This document shows, one piece after another, positions 19,495-28,342 of a stretch of 64,000 bases of DNA (the first letter of the stretch is position 1; each line of letters starts with the position of its first letter). Source of the DNA: Mammaliicoccus sp. Dog046 (GTDB lineage: Bacteria > Bacillota > Bacilli > Staphylococcales > Staphylococcaceae). The notes under the pieces were generated by a model, which saw only the letters and a list, made by a program, of their open reading frames with translations, had not been told where the DNA came from and did not search any database. The stretch covers positions 2,503,440 to 2,567,439 of the forward strand of contig NZ_CP120131.1 in the NCBI RefSeq assembly GCF_034039665.1, in the 5' to 3' direction. The translations under genes were made by a program, and so were the position numbers.

Positions 19495-19777
19495 AATAGA
19501 AACCGCTCGTGTACAGGATGCGGTTACTCAATTTAATGATGCACATGAGCAATTTATATCTGAACAAAAACAATTCGCTGATGCTTTTGAATCTTTTGGA
19601 AATCAGAAAACGGATTTTATCAATAAATATAAAGAAGTCATTCAGCGTATAAATGAAAAATCTGAAGTAGATGCTAATAAAAAAGTGAAAACCATGATTG
19701 AGAAAGGACAAACCTATGTTTCTAAATCAACTGAATTAGACATTAAATTAGGCGAGTCCATTAAAGGAGGCAATTAA
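19484..19777 (+). CDS. Small helical partner of the type VII toxin (WXG100-like)
   Basis: 97 residues, almost wholly helical (MEIKIETARVQDAVTQFNDA...), with no signal peptide. Size, fold class and position between the DUF4176-like gene and the toxin match the small WXG100-like partners (Lap-type, EsxB-like) that form a helical hairpin with an LXG domain for secretion. The ATG lies inside the preceding gene (11-nt overlap) and the next gene starts 3 nt after its stop. Confidence 0.65.
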   Translation: MEIKIETARVQDAVTQFNDAHEQFISEQKQFADAFESFGNQKTDFINKYKEVIQRINEKSEVDANKKVKTMIEKGQTYVSKSTELDIKLGESIKGGN

Positions 19778-19780
19778 GAC

Positions 19781-20011
19781 ATGCCATTACCTGATAGCTT
19801 AAGTACTAAAACAGTTTGTGATACCCATGTGAACACTTGGAAAGAGAGTTTAGAACAATTGAAAGAAGATATTACTAAAAACTTTAATCAAATGGATTTT
19901 GAGAATGCAAAACAACGCGACGAAATGAAGTCTATCATTTTAAAAATGACAGGAAAGATTGATCATTTAATTGATGAAATAAATCAAACTCATTTTGAAG
20001 TATTGGATTAA
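19781..20011 (+). CDS. Second small helical partner of the toxin
   Basis: 76 residues (MPLPDSLSTKTVCDTHVNTW...), helical, with a GGAGG ribosome site. It lies 11 nt before the toxin start. LXG operons commonly encode two such small proteins. No motif beyond composition, so the role is inferred from context. Confidence 0.6.
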   Translation: MPLPDSLSTKTVCDTHVNTWKESLEQLKEDITKNFNQMDFENAKQRDEMKSIILKMTGKIDHLIDEINQTHFEVLD

Positions 20012-20022
20012 GGAGGCGTGAA

Positions 20023-22596
20023 ATGGCTACATGGCGATTGATAATCAATTACAACGACTTAAAAGAAAAAAGCAACGCGATTCATGCTTATAAAAAAGCC
20101 GCAATCAATTTAAAAAATGAAAATAAACAATTTAGATCAGCTATTGAAACACATTCATCAGGAAAAGCATCCACTGCATTACTAAATAGCATTAGTCGAA
20201 GTTCAAAACAATTAGACACACTCATCGATGAGCTTGATAAAGCAGAAACGACACTCAAAAATTATATCGAAGGCATGCAACAATACATACAAGCAAATAG
20301 CGATGCTTCTGACACACTTGTAGATAGAGCAGATATTTATTGGAATTTAGATCAAATACAAACTTGCATCATAAGCACTAAATCACCAATATCTATAGAT
20401 TCCGATCCACCTATGGAAGTATGTATTTTCGATAAAAAATCAGAAAAAACGCGTAAAAAAGCCGCATCATTAAGAAATCAATCACGATATCGAGATTTAC
20501 ATAGTACGATTGAAAGTGGCTTGAGAAGTATCAATAGTTTATACGATGAGTTAGATGAAATATATACCAACAATGTGAAAGCATTTGAACAAGAAGATGA
20601 TACGCATCATAGTAACGGAGAAATAATCTTAACATCGTTTGAAACTCCGAGAGAAACAGAAGCTAGATATGATGAATATTATTTAAACGCTTTAAAATCC
20701 TTTGGTAAGGGTGCATGGGACGCCACGAAAGATACAGCACTTTCAGTTGGCTCCTTTGCTTATGATTTATACTTGACGCTACCGCTATTAAATCTTACAG
20801 CATCGGGTAAAGATGCTACTAAGCGAATGGAAGATCGATTTAAAACGGTAGGTAAAACCTTCAAAATATTATCTGATGATCCTGAAGGCGCGATTACCGG
20901 CTTAGTAGAACAAAGTTATCAACGCGCAGATAAAAATGGATGGTCTTATTCATTAGGTACCCTTGTGCCAGATGTAGCTTTAACTGCCGTTTCCGGCGGC
21001 GCAGGTGGTGCAAGTAAAGTAGGAAAAGGTACTATATCTTTATCCAAGGTTGATAAGGTAAGCATCAAAAAAGGCACGTCAGCACCTATTAAACATCAAT
21101 CAAAACATGTAACTGCTCATAAAGATGCACACGTTAATCATAAGGGTCCAAATAAAGTTCATACACCATCAAAGAATACTAAACCGACATATACGGGTCA
21201 TTCAACGTTGAAACAAACGCAACAGCAACCACATTTCAATCGCAACACGCCGGTGAGTAACTTTGGTAGTAAGCCTACACTCGTCGATGGACAACGTCCT
21301 GTGCAATATAAATCAGCGGGTAAACCAACAACACCATTAGACCATAGCCGTGTTAAAACAATGGCAATCAGTGAACGTAAATTTGCATCACAACATCCAA
21401 CACACCTTAACAACCTGATTGATAATATGTCATTAGGTAATAATAAAATGTTTAAAGGCGTTGAATTCACTAAAAAAATTGGCCAATGGATTCACGTGAA
21501 ACTTGTAAATTCACCTGTCTTTAGAATTAAAGAATCAAGGCTATATCAACGACTAAAGACTAAACTCAATGATGCACAAGCGAAATTATGTATAAATAAT
21601 TTCATTACGAATTGTTTTGTTGCTGGTACAACTGTACATACTAAAAATGGATTAAAAAGAATCGAACATATACAAATTGGCGATGAAGTATTATCACGAA
21701 ATATGGAGACAGGTCGAGTAAGTTATGAACCTGTTGTTACGTTACATCAGAAAGAGACAGACACACTCACTTCTGTTATAGTAACAGACGCAGAAGGTCA
21801 TACAGAAACACTCAGCAGTACACCAGAGCATTTGTACTATGTAGAACAGCAAGGTTGGATAGAAGCACAGTCACTGAAGCATGATGACATCTTAGTAACA
21901 CCGACAACAACGTTAACAGTGCAATCCGTAACACACTATAAAGAACAGCAATATGTCTATAACTTTGAAGTAAGAGATGCACATACCTACTACGTTGGAC
22001 AATACGGTATACTCGTTCATAACGACTGTGGTTATCGTGTTGTTACAAAAAGTAAAGATGGTATTCAAATTAAACCATTTGGATTCAACAACTTAGATGA
22101 ATACTTAGAACGATCAAAAGTAGACTCAGACTTCTTAAAAACACAAGGTTATCAGTCATATAAAGAAGTCGAACAAGTTACAAAAAATCTACATCGCTAC
22201 TTTGAAGTAAAACCAAAACCAAGGCTCATCAATCAACGCTATGCAGGACAAGTACATCCAAACGGTGCAAGATTCAATGCAATAGGCTTTCCAGTCTTCG
22301 AACCACCACATAAAGTAGCAACTGTGCAATTAGATCCATCGTTGTATGTGGCAACAGGTGGAAAACAGATGAGAGAAGCGAGTATGGAGTTATTTGAAAA
22401 TTTGGATGCAAATCCCGAAATATATAAGCTCTTTTCAGATACGGAAATTTCAAATTTATCAGAAGGCATATGGCCAAATAGATTTAGTTGGCATCATCAC
22501 GAAGTATCTGGTCGAATGGAATTAGTTGACTATAAATTCCATAAAGAAAATAAACACACAGGAGGCGTCGCAATATGGGGAGAAAACAAACGTTAG
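20023..22596 (+). CDS. Polymorphic toxin: LXG-like N-terminus, Hint domain, WHH nuclease
   Basis: 857 residues, exported (by inference) through a type VII system not present in this window. Residues 1 to about 200 are helical and LXG-like. About 225-345 is a glycine/alanine-rich pre-toxin region (GTLVPDVALTAVSGG). Residues 531-667 form a Hint autoprocessing domain: Cys531 in NCFVAGTTVHT, the TxxH motif TPEHLYY, and a C-terminal VHND followed by Cys669. The last about 190 residues end in WHHHEVSGRMELVDYKFH (W823, H824-826) and GGVAIWGENKR, the WHH signature of HNH/Endo VII-superfamily DNases. The C-terminal 22 nt overlap the first immunity gene. Target cells are presumably competing bacteria. 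The secretion signal and true LXG assignment are less sure than Hint and WHH. Confidence 0.88.
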   Translation: MATWRLIINYNDLKEKSNAIHAYKKAAINLKNENKQFRSAIETHSSGKASTALLNSISRSSKQLDTLIDELDKAETTLKNYIEGMQQYIQANSDASDTLVDRADIYWNLDQIQTCIISTKSPISIDSDPPMEVCIFDKKSEKTRKKAASLRNQSRYRDLHSTIESGLRSINSLYDELDEIYTNNVKAFEQEDDTHHSNGEIILTSFETPRETEARYDEYYLNALKSFGKGAWDATKDTALSVGSFAYDLYLTLPLLNLTASGKDATKRMEDRFKTVGKTFKILSDDPEGAITGLVEQSYQRADKNGWSYSLGTLVPDVALTAVSGGAGGASKVGKGTISLSKVDKVSIKKGTSAPIKHQSKHVTAHKDAHVNHKGPNKVHTPSKNTKPTYTGHSTLKQTQQQPHFNRNTPVSNFGSKPTLVDGQRPVQYKSAGKPTTPLDHSRVKTMAISERKFASQHPTHLNNLIDNMSLGNNKMFKGVEFTKKIGQWIHVKLVNSPVFRIKESRLYQRLKTKLNDAQAKLCINNFITNCFVAGTTVHTKNGLKRIEHIQIGDEVLSRNMETGRVSYEPVVTLHQKETDTLTSVIVTDAEGHTETLSSTPEHLYYVEQQGWIEAQSLKHDDILVTPTTTLTVQSVTHYKEQQYVYNFEVRDAHTYYVGQYGILVHNDCGYRVVTKSKDGIQIKPFGFNNLDEYLERSKVDSDFLKTQGYQSYKEVEQVTKNLHRYFEVKPKPRLINQRYAGQVHPNGARFNAIGFPVFEPPHKVATVQLDPSLYVATGGKQMREASMELFENLDANPEIYKLFSDTEISNLSEGIWPNRFSWHHHEVSGRMELVDYKFHKENKHTGGVAIWGENKR

Positions 22597-23597
22597 ATTT
22601 TAATAATAAAGAATTTTGGTCTGAAGAAGAAAAGTTAAATGATGAACAGTTAATACATGAATTTGAAAAAAAAATAGGTCATCGATTTCCTGAATCATTT
22701 ATTCAATTCACAAAAGAATTTCATAATGGTAGTACTAAAAAAGCTGAGTTCTATGTGAACGAAGACATGAGTCCAGAAATAAGATTTATGCTTTCGTTCA
22801 ACAAAGAAACGGAATACTTTAATATTTGGAAAGGTAGTTATTATGGTCTGATTGACTTCGATCCATATGTTGTCATAGCAGAAGATATTGCTGGAAATCT
22901 TATCGCGCTTGATTACTCCAAATCTGAAACAGAACCTAGTGTCGTATTCGTTGATCACGAATTATTAGGGCTGATTTTCTTAGAAGAAGACAGAGAATAT
23001 TCGGATGAAGAAATCGAAGCGATGGAGGCATCTGAACGCTTAAAAGACTTCCCTTGGGCAATATTCCCTGTCGCTGACAGTTTCTTAGACTTCCTAAATG
23101 GGTTAGATGGTGAAAATCCTCCTGAGGAAGGAGAATGGTTTGTGGATAGTGACGAAAATATTAATGAAATAAACAAATCTATTATAGATAATGTTGAAAG
23201 AGAATACAGTATACAATTCCCTCAAACTTATAAAAACTTAATCATTCAATACAACGGAAAAAGAATAGAACATAATCCCATTTCAAACAATGAAGAATTT
23301 CAATTTTTAAGATTTTATTCTTTAGATAAAAAATACAGATTTAATATCCCAAAATTATTTGATAAAAAAGTTGATGGGTATTGGGAAGATATCATTCCTT
23401 TTGGTATAGGATTGGGTGGAACATACGCCTTTGATTATTCTAAAAATCAAGTTGAACCAGCTATTATAAGTATGCCTTATAAACAAGCTGCTTTTTGTGA
23501 AAACTCCATTATGGAAAAATATGACACTTATATCAAACATGCTGATAGTTTCGAAGAATTTTGTCACAAAATGAAATACCCACCTACCCTTGATTAA
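22575..23597 (+). CDS. Double SUKH (SMI1/KNR4) immunity protein
   Basis: 340 residues made of two SUKH units. The N-half runs from HEFEKKIGHRFPESFIQF to FPVADSFLDFLNGL; the C-half from EREYSIQFPQTYKNLI to SFEEFCHKMKYPP. SUKH proteins neutralise nucleic-acid-attacking polymorphic toxins, notably HNH-type DNases, by direct binding. The start overlaps the toxin gene by 22 nt in another frame, with GGAGG at 22561-22565, so immunity translation is coupled to toxin translation. It very probably protects against the WHH nuclease just upstream. Confidence 0.85.
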   Translation: MGRKQTLDFNNKEFWSEEEKLNDEQLIHEFEKKIGHRFPESFIQFTKEFHNGSTKKAEFYVNEDMSPEIRFMLSFNKETEYFNIWKGSYYGLIDFDPYVVIAEDIAGNLIALDYSKSETEPSVVFVDHELLGLIFLEEDREYSDEEIEAMEASERLKDFPWAIFPVADSFLDFLNGLDGENPPEEGEWFVDSDENINEINKSIIDNVEREYSIQFPQTYKNLIIQYNGKRIEHNPISNNEEFQFLRFYSLDKKYRFNIPKLFDKKVDGYWEDIIPFGIGLGGTYAFDYSKNQVEPAIISMPYKQAAFCENSIMEKYDTYIKHADSFEEFCHKMKYPPTLD

Positions 23598-23622
23598 TTT
23601 TTAAATCTGGAGGCGTCGCAAT

Positions 23623-24645
23623 ATGGGGAGAAGGCAAACGTTAGATTTTAATAATAAAGAATTTTGGTCTGAAACTGAGAAGATTGCAGATGAAAAATTA
23701 ATTTATGAGTTCGAAGCAAAAATAGGACATAAATTACCAGAAAATTTCATTGAATTAAGTAAAATGTTTCACCATGGGGAAACTAAAAAAGCACGTTTTT
23801 ATGTAAACGAAGACATGAGTCCAACATTATCGTATATGTTGTCTTTCAACAAAGAAAACAAAGCAAATAATATATGGGGCATACCTTTTTATGGTTTAAC
23901 TGAATTTGATCCCTATGTTGTCATAGCGCAAGATATTGCTGGAAATCTTATCGCGCTTGATTACTCCAAATCTGAAACAGAACCTAGTGTTGTCTTTGTT
24001 GATCACGAGTTATTAGGTATGATTTTCTTAGAAGAAGACAGAGAATATTCGGATGAAGAAATCGAAGCGATGGAAACATCTGAACGCTTAAAAGACTTCC
24101 CTTGGGCAATATTCCCTGTCGCTGATAGCTTCTTAGATTTCCTAAATGGATTAGAAGGCGAAGATCCTCCTGAAGACGGCGAATGGTACGTAGATCGTGA
24201 CGATACCATCAATAATATAAACAAATCTATTATTGATGGTATTGAAAAGGAATACGATTTTCATTTCCCTCAATCTTATAAAAACTTAATCATTCAATAT
24301 CATGGAAAAAGAATAGAATACAATCCCATTTCAAACAATGATGAATTTCAATTTTTAACTTTTTATACACTAGAAAAAAATTCTACATTGAATTTACAAA
24401 GACAAATTGAGAGAAAAAACAAAGGATTCTGGGGAAAAATTATTCCTTTTGGTTTTGGCAAGGGTGGAACATATGCCTTTGATTATTCTAAAAATCAAGT
24501 TGAACCAACTATTATAAGTATGCCCATTAAACAATCTTTATTTTGCAAAAACTCCATTATGGAAAAATATGACACTTATATCAAACATGCTAACAATTTC
24601 GAGGAATTCTGTAACAAAATGAAATACCCACCTACTGTTGATTAA
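23623..24645 (+). CDS. Second double-SUKH immunity protein (tandem paralogue)
   Basis: 340 residues, exactly the length of its neighbour and alignable end to end. The central part is nearly identical at DNA level (around YVVIA.DIAGNLIALDYSK and EREYSDEEIEAME), while the C-terminal half is more diverged. Its 5' end copies the sequence from the ribosome site through the first codons of the upstream gene. That copied stretch still encodes GGVAIWGEGKR and a stop in the toxin frame. It is best explained as a duplicated immunity gene, perhaps for a related toxin variant. Confidence 0.82.
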   Translation: MGRRQTLDFNNKEFWSETEKIADEKLIYEFEAKIGHKLPENFIELSKMFHHGETKKARFYVNEDMSPTLSYMLSFNKENKANNIWGIPFYGLTEFDPYVVIAQDIAGNLIALDYSKSETEPSVVFVDHELLGMIFLEEDREYSDEEIEAMETSERLKDFPWAIFPVADSFLDFLNGLEGEDPPEDGEWYVDRDDTINNINKSIIDGIEKEYDFHFPQSYKNLIIQYHGKRIEYNPISNNDEFQFLTFYTLEKNSTLNLQRQIERKNKGFWGKIIPFGFGKGGTYAFDYSKNQVEPTIISMPIKQSLFCKNSIMEKYDTYIKHANNFEEFCNKMKYPPTVD

Positions 24646-24691
24646 ATATAGCGTTATTTTTCATTTTAAGTTGGTCTATAACATATATTCA

Positions 24692-24736
24692 AACACCCCA
24701 TTTTGTATATCAAATACAAAATGGGGTGTTCTTTTT
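24692..24736 (+). terminator. Terminator of the toxin-immunity operon
   Basis: AACACCCCATTTTGTA / TACAAAATGGGGTGTT stem followed by CTTTTT. Confidence 0.9.
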
Positions 24737-24794
24737 AGACTTCCCAGGATGATAAAAAAAGTTTATTTAACAGCATTTATAGAGGTCTGTCTAA

Positions 24795-25117
24795 TTATTT
24801 ATCTTTTTCTGTACCTTGATGGAATATTAATTTCCAACTTTCTTCAAACTTCCAAATCGAGCTTCTATTTGTACTTTGATTTTGCGTTTTATTGACCAAA
24901 GTATATGTACATAATTTTACATCTTCTGCTAAAGTGTATTCCTCAAAATCATATATCTCGTATTCATCTGTATCTAATTGAGCATTCTGTATATCATCTT
25001 TATAAAAAGTTTTACCGGACTTACCAAACTCTTTAAAATCCTTATGTAATATCTCTAACAACTTCTCGTTATCTTTCTATTTTCTCCTTTTAAATGCGAC
25101 CACTCATGTTCAATCAT
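24795..25117 (-). pseudogene. DUF4440 (NTF2-like) gene with a one-base deletion
   Basis: The downstream frame (ILHKDFKEFGKSGKTFYKDD...TLVNKTQNQSTNRSSIWKFEE..FHQGTEK) is a DUF4440 protein, a small NTF2-like fold of unknown role. Its proper start, ATG at 25117 behind AAAGGATGA, gives MIEHEWSHLKGENRK and then hits a stop. Restoring one A in the short A-run near 25074 rejoins the two parts as ..ENRKDNEKLLEILHKD. So the gene is either freshly inactivated or carries a homopolymer error. Confidence 0.75.
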
Positions 25118-25144
25118 ATTGAATCATCCTTTTCTTTTTAATGA

Positions 25145-25867
25145 TTACAACCCTAACTTGATCCATCTTTTTCTACATAAGCATAACACTAAAATATTAA
25201 TTACAAATAACAAAAGAAAATACAGGGCGATAGTTATAATACTTGCTGAGGGTAAGTGTTCCATTTGCCCATTTAATAATTTACCCACCAAATCATAATG
25301 TATGTTACTTGCTTCAAATGGAGCAACTATTCCAAATTTAGTTTTATCGATTGCTACTAATATAATTGTAGAAATCCAATAAACAATACTAATCCCTATG
25401 CTGATGAGTACATTAGGAGAAACTATACTAATCGTTCCAACAATGATGATGTATTGTAATATCACTAAAGAAAACAATACTAGCAACAGAAAATAATGTG
25501 TAAAGTTCGAGAATATCATTGAAATAACAGTTAACCCTATTATTAGAAACATGAAGCATTCAATAAATAATATTGCGATTTTTTTATAAAAAAACGTGAA
25601 CACATTATCTCCTAGTAACTTGTAAAACAATAACTGTTTGCTTGAATATTCCTTATTTATAAAATATGCAATGATAAATGAAAATAGTAGAAAACCAAAC
25701 TCAGTTGCTACTGTATATGCACTAAAGAAGTATTCTCCATAAGTTAAATGACTGACTTTATCAATCCCGACTGGTAAGAAATACCCTAGTAAAAATAAAA
25801 ACAAAAATAATACGCCTAAAGTCAAAATAATGTGATTCGAAATACTTTTCTTAAATTCTAAGTTCAT
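25145..25867 (-). CDS. ABC-transporter membrane subunit
   Basis: 240 residues with about six hydrophobic segments, resembling ABC-2-type export permeases. The start at 25867 (MNLEFKKSISNHI) has AGAGGTG 5 nt upstream; an earlier in-frame ATG overlaps that site. It lies 18 nt after the ATP-binding gene, so the two form one exporter. The substrate is unknown; two-gene exporters of this size often move or confer resistance to peptides. Confidence 0.75.
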   Translation of the reverse strand: MNLEFKKSISNHIILTLGVLFLFLFLLGYFLPVGIDKVSHLTYGEYFFSAYTVATEFGFLLFSFIIAYFINKEYSSKQLLFYKLLGDNVFTFFYKKIAILFIECFMFLIIGLTVISMIFSNFTHYFLLLVLFSLVILQYIIIVGTISIVSPNVLISIGISIVYWISTIILVAIDKTKFGIVAPFEASNIHYDLVGKLLNGQMEHLPSASIITIALYFLLLFVINILVLCLCRKRWIKLGL

Positions 25868-25885
25868 AGATACACCTCTGTACAT

Positions 25886-26521
25886 TTATAAGTTTATATA
25901 GTCATTTATAACTTGTTCTTTTGAATCATATTCTTCTATGTATAAATCTTTGAAAATAAAATATTTACCTACGAGGTTACTTAAATCAGACAAATTATGC
26001 GTTATATTAATGATTGTTTTATCTGGATGCTGCTCTAAATAGCGATTTAAAAAGTCATATATATCATTGATTGTTTTTTTGTCTAAGGCATTTGTTATTT
26101 CATCTAATATAATTATAGATTTATCTTGTAAAAAGAAACTTAGCAATTTTAATTTTTGTTTTTGACCATCACTTAAATTTTTTATCAAAACATTATCTGG
26201 AATTGATGATATTTGTAACATCCCTGCTAAATCGTTTAACTTACTTTCCGATTTAAATTTACTTTTCAAAACTTTTAACAAGTATTTTTTAGTAATATCA
26301 ACTGGTACATTTGATGAACTTGATATTAATGTCGCATTTGAATAAATAGATTGATCAATTTTTCCACTATTATTTAAAATAAAATCCTTTGCCACTTGTG
26401 ATTTCCCTACACCATTTTTACCTACAATATGATTGAATTTCCCTTGATAAAACTGAAGATCACAATTTTCAATTAATCGTTTCCCTTTAACTTCTAATGA
26501 ATAATTATTTATTTGCAACAT
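25886..26521 (-). CDS. ABC-transporter ATP-binding protein
   Basis: 211 residues. Walker A GKNGVGKS, signature LSDGQKQKLKL, Walker B SIIILDEITNALD and the switch His in NITHN are all in order. The ATG at 26521 fits GGGAG with 6 nt spacing. It pairs with the permease gene downstream. Signature LSDGQ instead of LSGGQ is a conservative variant. Confidence 0.85.
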   Translation of the reverse strand: MLQINNYSLEVKGKRLIENCDLQFYQGKFNHIVGKNGVGKSQVAKDFILNNSGKIDQSIYSNATLISSSSNVPVDITKKYLLKVLKSKFKSESKLNDLAGMLQISSIPDNVLIKNLSDGQKQKLKLLSFFLQDKSIIILDEITNALDKKTINDIYDFLNRYLEQHPDKTIINITHNLSDLSNLVGKYFIFKDLYIEEYDSKEQVINDYINL

Positions 26522-26688
26522 ACTCATCTCCCATTCATCTAATACCCACTCATTATATCATGATAAAATGTTATTCATAAATATTTAATTAAATTAATCA
26601 TCTAAAATTCCAATTATTGTGGCGTTATGCAGCTTAAGGTTATTATTATTGACTGTCGCCCTTTTTCCATAAATTTAAAAACACAAAA

Positions 26689-26716
26689 AACCCTCTAGCC
26701 TGATTGCTAGAGGGTT
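26689..26716. terminator. Terminator-like hairpin left of the island
   Basis: AACCCTCTAGC-ctgatt-GCTAGAGGGTT. It is almost the same hairpin, with the same loop, as at 38493-38520. Sequence from about 26643 to the att core resembles the right (integrase) end of the island. Confidence 0.7.
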
Positions 26717-26729
26717 CTATATACATTAA

Positions 26730-26747
26730 ATATTATTGTTCTTCTTT
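26730..26747. repeat. Left attachment site of the island (att core)
   Basis: ATATTATTGTTCTTCTTT, identical over 18 bp to 38535-38552, which overlaps the 3' end of rpsR. Its reverse complement, AAAGAAGAACAATAATAT, is, as I recall, the published att core of the SaPI4 family of S. aureus. Confidence 0.92.
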
Positions 26748-26890
26748 GATATACGACTATTTTTACTATGTTCACACTTTTTCAAACTGCTTTAATATCA
26801 GCTTTTCAAGAGTCCCTACAGTCTAATTAGTTTCAGACCTTTGCCCTTTTTATCATTTACTTGCCCTTTTTTTGCCCTTAAACATATTTA

Positions 26891-27244
26891 TTAAACATCG
26901 TTTTCGTAATAACTCATATAGTCAGTAACGTTATATAAGAAACTTCTTGTATTTTGACCATTATCTAATTGACCTGTTGTATTAACATATGAATCTCTTA
27001 CTGCATATTTATATATTTTAAATAAACTGTGTTCTTTATAAAATTTTGAAGTTCGAATTGTATCATTATTTTTATATTCCTTCTTTAATTCTTCCCGTAA
27101 TTCTCTTGCTAATTCTTTTCCTGTTAATCTATCGTTTTCAAATATCTTGCTAATTTCATTAGATTTATCGTAATAATAAGTCATTTTTTCGATTACTTCG
27201 TCATTAGCTACTTCATTTGGTACTTTGAATAATATATCCCTCAT
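26891..27244 (-). CDS. Hypothetical island protein
   Basis: 117 residues, no membrane segment, charged and probably helical (MRDILFKVPNEVANDEVIEK...). GGGG ribosome site precedes the ATG. It is the last gene before attL, the part of such islands where accessory genes sit. I do not recognise it. Confidence 0.6.
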   Translation of the reverse strand: MRDILFKVPNEVANDEVIEKMTYYYDKSNEISKIFENDRLTGKELARELREELKKEYKNNDTIRTSKFYKEHSLFKIYKYAVRDSYVNTTGQLDNGQNTRSFLYNVTDYMSYYENDV

Positions 27245-27296
27245 ATTATTACCCCTTTTTTAAAAGTATTATAGCATGGTATGTTCAATTTTATAT

Positions 27297-27332
27297 AAAA
27301 ATAGCCGCAACTCTAAGAGTTGCGGCTATTTT
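27297..27332 (-). terminator. Bidirectional-looking terminator
   Basis: AGCCGCAACTCT / AGAGTTGCGGCT with T-rich flanks on both strands, between the two hypothetical genes. Confidence 0.85.
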
Positions 27333-27344
27333 TGTGGACTTCAT

Positions 27345-27794
27345 TTACTTTGACAAATCTTTATTATGATTTAAAAGATCAGTAGTTGGACTAAATATAT
27401 ATCTAAATATAAACATAATTAGACCAAATATATTAATAAAAGTTACAGAAGCAAAAAACATAACTAATTTTATATCAAACCTTGGAAATTTATAATAAAA
27501 ACCTTTTATCTTTATTTCTACATTTGGGAGATAAAGCATTATTAATAAATTAACCAACAAAAGGGTAGTTAATACTAAAAAAGTAATCAACGCCTTTTTT
27601 CTAATACTATCTTTAAAGTCAATTTGAGTTTTTGCAGACTCTCTCAAATGCTTTTTATATTTATAAAAATCTTGTATATCATCAACAGCAGTTTCTGCAT
27701 CATTATCAATATTCTCTTTTTCATCACTATCAAAATTCAAATTCTCTTTTAACAACTTTATTGTATCTTCATTTAATTGAGTCTTTTCTGTCAT
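27345..27794 (-). CDS. Two-TM membrane protein of the island
   Basis: 149 residues. The N-terminal 65 are acidic and soluble; two hydrophobic helices follow (ALITFLVLTTLLLVNLLIML and MFFASVTFINIFGLIMFIF). The ATG overlaps the stop of a decayed upstream gene (ATGA), so the two were once coupled. A two-TM effector beside a soluble partner would fit a small interference or defence pair, but that is speculation. Confidence 0.6.
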   Translation of the reverse strand: MTEKTQLNEDTIKLLKENLNFDSDEKENIDNDAETAVDDIQDFYKYKKHLRESAKTQIDFKDSIRKKALITFLVLTTLLLVNLLIMLYLPNVEIKIKGFYYKFPRFDIKLVMFFASVTFINIFGLIMFIFRYIFSPTTDLLNHNKDLSK

Positions 27795-28130
27795 GATAGT
27801 GACCTGTTATTTTCTAAAATCTTTAATTTATTAAGTTGTCTCCATGCAAAAGGAGCCGAGATTTTGAATGTATTTGCTAGTTGTTTAGTTAATAGGTTTA
27901 GTTCATCTTCAGTATAATCACCTCTTTTTTTAGGTAATTATCTTTAATGGTATGAATTAGTATAAATTCTCGGTCTTCTAATTCGTATATAACTCTATTT
28001 TCTAATTCTAATATTCTACCAAATTTATAATTTAATAATATGCTTGTTATAAGATTTTATTTTCACTAATACATATTACGTTGGTTTTTGAATTTTCATA
28101 GTCCCAAATATGTTCAAATAGCATGTACAT
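27791..28130 (-). pseudogene. Decayed accessory gene, two frameshifts
   Basis: From ATG 28130 (RBS GAAGGTG) the frame reads MYMLFEHIWDYENSK..ISENKIL and stops. A second frame continues NYKFGRILELENRVIYELED..IKDNYLKK up to a run of seven A. A third reads RGDYTEDELNLLTKQLANTF..NNRSLS to the stop at 27791, overlapping the next start as ATGA. The parts rebuild one protein of about 113 residues. Function unknown. This fills most of the 27795-28342 gap. Confidence 0.65.
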
Positions 28131-28342
28131 ATAAACACCTTCTTTAGGGTGTATTATACCATGTGTGCTATGTTTTCAGACACACAAAAACATACTAATA
28201 TATAGATGTTTAAAACCCTTAAAAATAATTAACCATCTTTAATATCTCTAATTATGTAGAATGGTTTTATTTTAATTCGAAATATTTTTTTGATATAATT
28301 ATTATATTAGCTTTCGCTATAATATAATTTGGAGGAAAATCA

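Noticed and set aside
21490..21506. parS-like core TTCACGTGAAAC inside the toxin gene
   Set aside because: About three mismatches to parS in a coding region far from the usual context; probably chance.
24638..24895. 85-residue plus-strand frame after the second immunity gene
   Set aside because: Spans the operon terminator and reads across the decayed DUF4440 gene on the other strand.
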